A stretch of 5,108 nt of DNA from Actinomycetes bacterium (GTDB lineage: Bacteria; Actinomycetota; Acidimicrobiia; Acidimicrobiales; UBA8190): contig JAJZYI010000254.1 of NCBI GenBank assembly GCA_021798135.1, positions 1 through 5,108 of the forward strand, written 5' to 3'. This document shows, in pieces, positions 1 through 4,391 of the stretch. Both the position numbers and the translations under genes were made by a program. The notes beneath the pieces are model-generated. The model saw only the letters and a list, made by a program, of their open reading frames with translations, was not told the origin of the DNA and made no database searches. The first letter of the stretch is position 1. Every line of letters starts with the position of its first letter.

Positions 1-497
1 CCGCCGCCAGGCCGCTCCTGCGGCTGGCGATGGCTGCAGGAGTCGGCTCCGGCGGCACGATCGAGGCGTTCGTGAAGCACGCCCTGCGAGCACCCGACCC
101 CGCCAGGCGCATCGCCGCGCTCCACCTGATCGCCCGCCAGCCCGTCGGGCGATGGGCGCCGGAGCTCCTGGAGATGGCGGAGCACGATCCCTCGGACGCC
201 GTCAAGGACGAGCTGGCCACCATCGTGCGGAGCCACGGGTGGGAGCCGCTGCGCACCGAGGTGATGGTGCACCTGCGCCGGTGGGCCCATGACCGAGGCG
301 GGCTCGTCCCCGCCGACGGCTCCGCGGGCGATGCCACCCTCGCCGATCATTCCGCCGGCGATGCCACCCTCGCCGATCATTCCGCCGGCGATGCCACCCT
401 CGCCGACCATTCCGCCGGGGACCGCTCGGGGCAGTGGCCGGGTGCCGCGCCCGTGGCCGAGCCGGCCAGCCCCGGGCACGAACGGGCACCGGCATGA
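1..497 (+). CDS. HEAT-like helical repeat protein, C-terminal part (5' end outside window)
   Basis: The frame is open from the first bases (first full codon at 3), and the ATG at 30 has no Shine-Dalgarno sequence before it, so the gene most likely begins upstream. About the first 95 visible residues look like paired amphipathic helices of the HEAT/PBS-lyase type: APDPARRIAALHLIARQ, then APELLEMAEHDPSDAVKDEL, then EPLRTEVMVHLRRWA. Such repeats usually form protein-binding scaffolds; no catalytic motif is visible. The remaining tail is low complexity and contains three perfect copies of SAGDATLADH, followed by an Ala/Pro-rich end. The TGA stop overlaps the ATG of the next gene (ATGA), so the two are probably co-transcribed and translationally coupled. 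The HEAT assignment rests on helix pattern only and the partner is unknown. It could be the tail of a larger membrane or regulatory protein. Confidence 0.6.
   Translation, partial: AARPLLRLAMAAGVGSGGTIEAFVKHALRAPDPARRIAALHLIARQPVGRWAPELLEMAEHDPSDAVKDELATIVRSHGWEPLRTEVMVHLRRWAHDRGGLVPADGSAGDATLADHSAGDATLADHSAGDATLADHSAGDRSGQWPGAAPVAEPASPGHERAPA
321..420 (+). repeat. 30-bp in-frame tandem repeat, 3.3 copies
   Basis: Units lie at 321-350, 351-380 and 381-410, with a partial fourth at 411-420. The first two differ at one base (326, G versus C) and the third has one further change (407, C for T). The unit length is divisible by three and each copy encodes SAGDATLADH, so the repeat lengthens the tail of the HEAT-like protein without shifting the frame. 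The near identity at DNA level suggests recent slippage or duplication. Confidence 0.95.
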
Positions 498-2050
498 CCG
501 TCGCGCCGCCGATGCCGGCCGACACCGTGGCGGCCGAGCCGGACGGAGGGGCCGGTCGCCCGCCCGCCGGTCGGCGCCGCCTGACGCTCGCGCACGTCCT
601 GTTCATCGCGGCCGCCCTCGTCAGCTTCATCACGCTGCTCGGTTCGCCCGTGAAGGGCCTGGCCAACCAGGGCGACTACCAGCGCCTGATGGTCAAGCTG
701 GGCGTGGCCCCGGTCCACGGCGAGACGCTGGGCAAGAACCAGGTCGCGCAGTACTACCGGACCGGCCTGGGCGAACAGCGGGCCGAGGCGGCCCTCAACG
801 CCGTGGGCAGCCCCGGCTACGCGATCCCCCAGCAGCTCATCGACGGCGCCGCCGTGGACGCGGCGCGCCTGGTGGGCAACCCGGCGCGGATGGACATCCG
901 CTGGATCGGCGCCGCCAACGCCCTGTTCCTGCTCGCGGGGATCGCCCTGCTGCTCGTCGCCCTCCGCCAGCTGCCGGGGGTGGCGCGCGCCGTCGCCGGC
1001 GTGCTCGTCGTCCTGGCGTTCACCGATTTCGGCTACCTCGGCTACTTCAACTCGTTCTTCAGCGAGCCGTCCGAGCTCGTCTTCCTGCTGGCGTCCTTCG
1101 GCGCGGCCGGAGCGGTGCCCGTGTGCAGCGGGTGGCGCCGCCGCGCCGTGTACGCGACGTTCGTGGTGGCCACCATCGGGTTCGTGTGGGCGAACCAGGG
1201 GGACGTCATCGGCGCCCTGCCGCTCGTCGCCGTCGGCGTGTCCATCGGCTGGCGGTACCTCCGCCGCCGGTGGGAGCGTGCCGGTGCGCTCGCCGGCCTG
1301 GGCGTGGTGCTCCTCAGCGCGGGGCTGAGCCTCGGCATGGGCAACCCCTACCGGGCGCAGCACTACTACAACGGCACCTTCGACGGCATCCTCCTGAGCA
1401 CGCCGACGCCGGGCCAGGCGGTCAGCGAGCTGGGCCTGGCGCCCGGCCTGGCACAGTACGCGGGCTACCCGGCGTACAGCTCCGGCAACGACGTGTTCGC
1501 CACGCCTGGCGTCCACTTCTTCTTCTTCGACCACATCTCCTACACCAAGATGGCGCTGTTCTACGCCGAGCACCCGAGGAGCCTGGTCGCCGTGCTGTCC
1601 CGGGCCTCGGGCACCGCCCTCGACCTCCGGGTGCCGTACCTGGCGAACCTGACGACCGGGTCGGACGCCCACTACGCCACCAGCTCGCCCTGGACTTACG
1701 TGCACCAGCACCTCCTGCCGCGGAGCCTGTGGTTCGTCCTCCTGGTCCCGGCGCTCACGGTCTCGATCGGCGTGTGGGGCCTGGTGCACCGCAAGCGGCT
1801 CCGCTACGAGATGACGCCGGAGCTGCTGGTCGCTCTCGGGCTCATGGCGTTGGTCAACTTCGTGGAGCCCGTGGTGGCCGAGGGCTTCAACGAGCTGATC
1901 AAGCACCAGTTCCTCTTCAACGCCTCGTTCGACCTGTGCCTGATCGTGGACATCGCCGTGCTGGTGGCCACGTCGGTCGGCCTGGTCCGCCGCCTCCGGC
2001 CCAGCGTGGAGCCGCGCCGCGAGCTCCTGCCCCCGCCGTCCCCGAGCTGA
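494..2050 (+). CDS. Polytopic membrane protein, WsfD-like/GT-C-type putative glycan transferase
   Basis: This 518-residue integral membrane protein probably transfers a hexose from a lipid-linked donor to a surface glycan; that role is inferred from family resemblance. Hydrophobic segments lie near residues 31-50, 137-157, 164-180, 192-210, 217-254 (probably two), 264-282, 410-430, 442-460 and 478-497. A long non-cytoplasmic-type loop (about 51-136) follows the first segment, and a second one lies at about 283-409. Motifs recalling WsfD-like proteins are NQGDYQRLM (58-66), YFNSFFSEP (184-192) and a C-terminal ELIKHQFLFNASFD (467-480); acidic residues D61 and E191 are candidates for the active site. 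The N-terminal 30 residues are Pro/Ala/Gly-rich and end in GRRRL before the first segment. I chose the ATG at 494 because it overlaps the upstream stop (ATGA). An in-frame GTG at 434 would add 20 low-complexity residues and overlap the upstream gene by more than 60 nt. The Shine-Dalgarno is weak, consistent with coupling. It could be another polytopic GT-C or an unclassified membrane protein. Confidence 0.75.
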   Translation: MTVAPPMPADTVAAEPDGGAGRPPAGRRRLTLAHVLFIAAALVSFITLLGSPVKGLANQGDYQRLMVKLGVAPVHGETLGKNQVAQYYRTGLGEQRAEAALNAVGSPGYAIPQQLIDGAAVDAARLVGNPARMDIRWIGAANALFLLAGIALLLVALRQLPGVARAVAGVLVVLAFTDFGYLGYFNSFFSEPSELVFLLASFGAAGAVPVCSGWRRRAVYATFVVATIGFVWANQGDVIGALPLVAVGVSIGWRYLRRRWERAGALAGLGVVLLSAGLSLGMGNPYRAQHYYNGTFDGILLSTPTPGQAVSELGLAPGLAQYAGYPAYSSGNDVFATPGVHFFFFDHISYTKMALFYAEHPRSLVAVLSRASGTALDLRVPYLANLTTGSDAHYATSSPWTYVHQHLLPRSLWFVLLVPALTVSIGVWGLVHRKRLRYEMTPELLVALGLMALVNFVEPVVAEGFNELIKHQFLFNASFDLCLIVDIAVLVATSVGLVRRLRPSVEPRRELLPPPSPS

Positions 2051-2076
2051 ACCGAGCGGCTGCCACCGCCCGGTTC
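2049..2076 (+). terminator. Hairpin starting in the stop codon, possible U-less terminator
   Basis: GAACCG (2049-2054) pairs with CGGTTC (2071-2076), and GCGG (2056-2059) pairs with CCGC (2066-2069). One A-C mismatch (2055/2070) lies between them and the loop is the six bases 2060-2065. The stem begins inside the TGA of the WsfD-like gene. No T-tract follows. Hairpins without a U-tract are commonly proposed as terminators or 3'-end stabilisers in high-GC actinobacteria; function here is inferred from position and pairing. Confidence 0.5.
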
Positions 2077-2172
2077 GTGCGCCCTGCCTCGCGGGGGCGG
2101 CACCGCCCGGCTCGTAGCCGCTGCCTCCCCGGGCCGCCACCGCCCGGGTGCTCCCCGCTGCGGGCCGGGAGC
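2062..2172 (+). repeat. Degenerate 37-bp tandem repeat, 3 copies, intergenic
   Basis: Units lie at 2062-2098, 2099-2135 and 2136-2172. By my count units 1 and 2 match at 28 of 37 bases, and units 2 and 3 at 25 of 37. The best conserved block is CACCGCCCGG near the start of each unit, and a CTGC recurs at unit position 23 (2084, 2121, 2158). The period is not a multiple of three, which fits non-coding DNA. Each unit start lies in or next to a potential hairpin: 2049-2076, 2095-2108 and 2128-2148. Confidence 0.75.
2128..2148 (+). other. Perfect 7-bp hairpin in third repeat unit
   Basis: CCCGGGC (2128-2134) pairs perfectly with GCCCGGG (2142-2148) around a 7-nt loop. It occupies nearly the same place relative to the 37-bp unit as the hairpin at the stop codon. 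It may act as a second transcription stop or as an mRNA 3' stabiliser. A small stem, GCACG (2188-2192) with CGTGC (2196-2200), continues the series further downstream. Confidence 0.45.
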
Positions 2173-2381
2173 GACCGCGCGCTGGGCGCACGCTGCGTGC
2201 CGGAGGCGCCCGCGCCCGTGGCTCGCTGCCGCCGGTCTCGCGCCCGCTGCCGCCGAACCTCACGCACCGTATCCGCCCTTGTGCACCTATCGACGAGCGA
2301 CGCCGAGCTCGCTGGGACCTCCAACCTTGTGACCAGGGAAAACGCGACGCCGGGAAGGGGGCGGAGCGCCGACGCCCGATC
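2173..2381. other. Gene-free spacer between repeat array and promoter
   Basis: No plausible gene is seen on either strand; the open frames here translate to Arg/Gly/Pro/Ala-rich shadows. The 37-bp pattern decays in the first part: CTGC recurs at 2193, 2226 and 2247 with shrinking spacing. Roughly 2270-2350 is somewhat less GC-rich than the rest and leads into the promoter. It could hold upstream regulator sites, but I see no clear operator palindrome. Confidence 0.5.
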
Positions 2382-2410
2382 TTGACATCGGAGAGTGGTC
2401 GTCGTAGAGT
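2382..2410 (+). promoter_or_regulatory. Consensus-like sigma70 (HrdB/SigA-type) promoter
   Basis: A perfect -35 TTGACA (2382-2387) is followed by exactly 17 nt and a -10 TAGAGT (2405-2410). TAGAGT is a good match to the TANNNT -10 box typical of actinobacterial housekeeping promoters. Transcription would start near 2416-2418 and read rightward into the GT2 gene. No gene lies between it and that gene, so it probably drives the GT2/PIG-L unit. Confidence 0.82.
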
Positions 2411-2423
2411 CGCCTCAGGTAAC

Positions 2424-2511
2424 CGGGGGAGCGGGGGGCTGGCGCAGCGGGGATGGGCGCCGGCGCCGCCGCCGGTCGGCGAGCCCGACGGCGACCGCCC
2501 GCGCTCCCCCG
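2424..2511 (+). other. Leader domain closed by a perfect 10-bp stem
   Basis: CGGGGGAGCG (2424-2433) is exactly complementary to CGCTCCCCCG (2502-2511). Three further G-C pairs (2434-2436 with 2498-2500) form across a bulged G2501. Inside the loop lies a 12-bp perfect palindrome, GGCGCCGGCGCC (2456-2467). There is also a hairpin of GCC (2471-2473), bulged G2474 and GTCGG (2475-2479), pairing with CCGAC (2485-2489) and GGC (2490-2492). The domain starts just after the inferred transcription start, where a folded regulatory RNA would be expected. Confidence 0.45.
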
Positions 2512-2724
2512 TCGGCCCGGTGGCGCGACCGACCGGGGCGTAGCGAGGAGGGGGCACCCCATCACACGACGGTCGACACCGCACCGAGGCTGCCGCAGCG
2601 GCTGGCAGCAGCGCCCGGGCCGGGGAGCACGGCGTACGGTGCGTGCCGTCGTCCGCCGCGCGCCGGGCCGCCACGGGCCGATCGTCGGCGGGCACCCGGC
2701 CGAGGCACCGGGCCACCCGCAGCC

Positions 2725-2730
2725 GGAGGG
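2725..2730 (+). promoter_or_regulatory. Ribosome binding site fixing the GT2 start
   Basis: GGAGGG lies nine bases before the GTG at 2740. It marks that codon as the start, rather than the in-frame GTG at 2395. The latter lies inside the promoter and would add 115 low-complexity residues. Confidence 0.75.
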
Positions 2731-2739
2731 CACGCGCCC

Positions 2740-4221
2740 GTGACGACGGCAGAGCTCTCCGCAGCCCGGCGCCGCTCGGTGCCCGGCGGCCCGGCGCTGG
2801 CGACGTTCCGGTACGCCTGGGTCCTGCCCCTGGTCGCCGGCATCGCCGCCGTGGCCATCGCCGTCGCGGGCATCGGTTGGGTCGGGTCGGCCGTCGGGAC
2901 CGTGCTGCTGCTGCTCTTCCTGGCGTTCTTCGTCCGGCACCTGGCCTTCGGGGTGGCGGCGCTGGCCGCCGGGCGGGTCGACCTGGCCCACGCCGACATC
3001 GCCGCCGCCGCGACCGACGACCGCCTCCCCCCCGTCACGGTCATCGTCGCCTGCAAGAACGAGGAAGCCGTGGTCGACCACCTCGTCGGCTCCCTCCTCC
3101 GGCTCGACTACCCCGGAGACCGCATGGAGCTGATCGTGGCCGACGACGCGTCGACCGACGGGACCGCCGCGGCGCTCGACCGGCTCGCCGAGCGGCACGA
3201 CCGGCTCCGGGTGCTGCACCGCCCCGCCCACGTGCGCCACGGCAAGCCGGCGGCGCTCAACGACGCGCTCGCGATGGCCACCGGGGAGATCATCGTCGTG
3301 TTCGACGCCGACCACCGGCCCCGGCCCGACGTGGTCCGGCGGCTGGTGCGGCACTTCGACGACCCCAGCGTCGGCGCCGTCCAGGGCCGCTGCGTCATCG
3401 CCAACAGCGGCGACTCGACCCTCGCCAGGCTCGTCGCCATGGACTACAACGGCGGCTACCTGATCAACGAGTACGGCCGGCAGGCCGTCTTCGAGCTGCC
3501 GGCCTACGGCGGGGCCAACTGCGCCACCCGGGCGTCGGTGCTGCGGGCCCTCGGCGGGTGGAACGAGCGGTCGGTCACCGAGGACACCGACGTGACCATG
3601 CGCATGCTGCTGTCCGGCTACCGGGTCCGCTACGACGTCACCGCCGTCGACGAGGAGGAGGGCGTCGTCACCTTCGGGCGCTACTGGCGCCAGCGCTACC
3701 GCTGGGCCCGCGGCCATCAGCAGTGCTGGCGCGACTACCGCAGCGCCGTCTGGCGCACCCCGCGGCTGTCGCGGATGCAGAAGGTGGAGACCACCATGTT
3801 CCTGTACGGCTTCCACCTGCCGGTCGTCTCCGCGCTCGGGCTCGTGGTGATGATCCTGTGGGGGCTCGGGATCTCCGCACCGGCAGCCGCGTCGGTCCTG
3901 TTCGTCTACACCATCCTGCTCTTCCTCGGTCCGCTGGTGGAGGTGGGCGGCGGGCTCATCCTGGCCCGCAGCGACCGGCGATGGGCCGCCTCCATGGTCT
4001 GGTTCCTGCCCCTGTTCTTCGCGTCGATGGCGCTGTGCACGCTGGCGTGGTTCGACGGCATCCTCGACCGGCCCTACACGTGGGTGAAGACCAAGCGCCG
4101 GGCGGACGCCGACGAGCCACCCGGGACGGTGCCGCCAGCCGCCGGCACGGCGCGGCCGCAGGTCGCGGGCGCGACCGTGGCCGCCGGGGGCCTGGGGGCA
4201 TCCGGGGGAGCCGAGCGGTGA
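2740..4221 (+). CDS. Membrane-bound processive-type family 2 glycosyltransferase
   Basis: This 493-residue inverting glycosyltransferase is of the PgaC/hyaluronan-synthase/cellulose-synthase-like type. It uses a nucleotide sugar in the cytoplasm and probably extends a polysaccharide at the membrane. Two N-terminal membrane segments (about 26-47 and 49-70) precede the GT-A domain (about 98-340). Catalytic landmarks are all present: VADDASTDGT (133-142), GKPAALN (168-174), the metal-binding DADH (189-192), TED (280-282) with the likely catalytic acid, and QRYRW (318-322), the QxxRW acceptor motif of processive enzymes. Three further hydrophobic segments follow (about 352-377, 380-408, 414-438). 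The last 40 residues are a disordered Pro/Ala/Gly tail. The GTG start is supported by the GGAGGG at 2725. The gene is preceded by its own promoter and long leader, and followed by the deacetylase gene. PNAG synthase, hyaluronan-like synthase or a lipid glycosyltransferase are all possible; the sugar cannot be read from sequence. Confidence 0.9.
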   Translation: MTTAELSAARRRSVPGGPALATFRYAWVLPLVAGIAAVAIAVAGIGWVGSAVGTVLLLLFLAFFVRHLAFGVAALAAGRVDLAHADIAAAATDDRLPPVTVIVACKNEEAVVDHLVGSLLRLDYPGDRMELIVADDASTDGTAAALDRLAERHDRLRVLHRPAHVRHGKPAALNDALAMATGEIIVVFDADHRPRPDVVRRLVRHFDDPSVGAVQGRCVIANSGDSTLARLVAMDYNGGYLINEYGRQAVFELPAYGGANCATRASVLRALGGWNERSVTEDTDVTMRMLLSGYRVRYDVTAVDEEEGVVTFGRYWRQRYRWARGHQQCWRDYRSAVWRTPRLSRMQKVETTMFLYGFHLPVVSALGLVVMILWGLGISAPAAASVLFVYTILLFLGPLVEVGGGLILARSDRRWAASMVWFLPLFFASMALCTLAWFDGILDRPYTWVKTKRRADADEPPGTVPPAAGTARPQVAGATVAAGGLGASGGAER

Positions 4222-4391
4222 GCCGGATTGCCGTCACCTTCGGCCTGCGCCACCGCGCGCGGCGTGCCGGTGCGGTGACGGCGCCCCGCGGTGCCGGTGC
4301 GGTGGCGGCGCCCCGCGGTGCCGGTGCGGTGCGCCGCGGGTGGCGGGCTCCGGGCGACGCTCGAGACAGGGGCCGGCGATGCGCGTCGTAG
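4218..4391 (+). CDS. Possible small basic repeat protein (57 aa), uncertain
   Basis: A GTG at 4218 overlaps the GT2 stop (GTGA) and sits seven bases after GGGGGAG (4204-4210), a good Shine-Dalgarno arrangement. The frame runs 57 codons to the TAG at 4389-4391 and overlaps the deacetylase start by 13 nt. The product begins MSRIAVTFGLRHRARR and then contains AGAVTAPRG (17-25), AGAVAAPRG (26-34) and AGAV (35-38), ending in an Arg-rich stretch. It has no recognised domain or membrane segment. In favour of a gene are the overlap, the ribosome site and a repeat length divisible by three. Against it are the low-complexity Ala/Arg/Gly content typical of chance frames in GC-rich DNA. It may instead be only a translational bridge or plain spacer. 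Confidence 0.3.
   Translation: MSRIAVTFGLRHRARRAGAVTAPRGAGAVAAPRGAGAVRRGWRAPGDARDRGRRCAS
4264..4331 (+). repeat. 27-bp tandem repeat, 2.5 copies
   Basis: Units at 4264-4290 and 4291-4317 differ at one base (A4278 versus G4305). A third copy is identical for its first 14 bases (4318-4331) and then diverges. The array fills most of the gap between the GT2 stop and the deacetylase start. It contains repeated GCGGTG, which can pair with CACCGC at 4251-4256. Confidence 0.93.
4368..4372 (+). promoter_or_regulatory. Ribosome binding site of the PIG-L gene
   Basis: AGGGG lies six bases before the ATG at 4379. The protein reads directly into the AHPDD motif from that ATG, so the start is well supported. 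Confidence 0.6.

Larger units (their letters stand above)
2417..2739 (+). promoter_or_regulatory. Long, probably structured 5' leader of the GT2 mRNA
   Basis: From the inferred start near 2417 to the GTG at 2740 there are about 320 nt with no convincing gene. Predicted structures include the 2424-2511 domain, GCTGCC (2589-2594) with GGCAGC (2604-2609), ACGGC (2629-2633) with GCCGT (2645-2649), and GCCGA (2677-2681) with TCGGC (2685-2689). An AGGAGG (2547-2552) has no ATG, GTG or TTG at useful spacing behind it. Such a leader could host post-transcriptional control of glycan synthesis, but I could not assign it to a known riboswitch class. In DNA this GC-rich, some pairing is expected by chance. 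Confidence 0.5.

Noticed and set aside
321..420. CRISPR array
   Set aside because: The 30-bp units are directly adjacent with no spacers and are in frame within a coding region.
289..2385. Long + strand open frame of 698 codons across the WsfD-like gene
   Set aside because: Its translation is Arg/Pro/Gly-rich with no domains and lies over a gene with clear membrane segments; it is a frame shadow caused by high GC.
2417..2540. c-di-AMP (ydaO/yuaA) riboswitch
   Set aside because: GGGGGAGCGGGGGG loosely recalls part of actinobacterial ydaO elements, but the conserved downstream AGCTAAC-type block is absent; an Infernal search would settle it. GEMM (c-di-GMP-I) hallmarks are also missing.
377..2716. 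Minus-strand open frame of 779 codons
   Set aside because: It covers the WsfD-like gene, the intergenic gap and the promoter; the product is His/Arg/Gln/Asp-rich low complexity, as expected opposite a GC-rich gene.
2395..2739. 115-codon N-terminal extension of the GT2 protein from the GTG at 2395
   Set aside because: It would start inside the promoter, is low complexity, and a better GTG with GGAGGG exists at 2740.
2287..3816. Minus-strand open frame of 509 codons opposite the GT2 gene
   Set aside because: The GT2 frame has all catalytic motifs; the antisense translation has none.
2643..4391. + strand 582-codon frame through the GT2 gene
   Set aside because: The part over the GT2 gene is an Arg/Gly/Pro shadow; only its last 57 codons, from the GTG at 4218, were kept as a low-confidence candidate.
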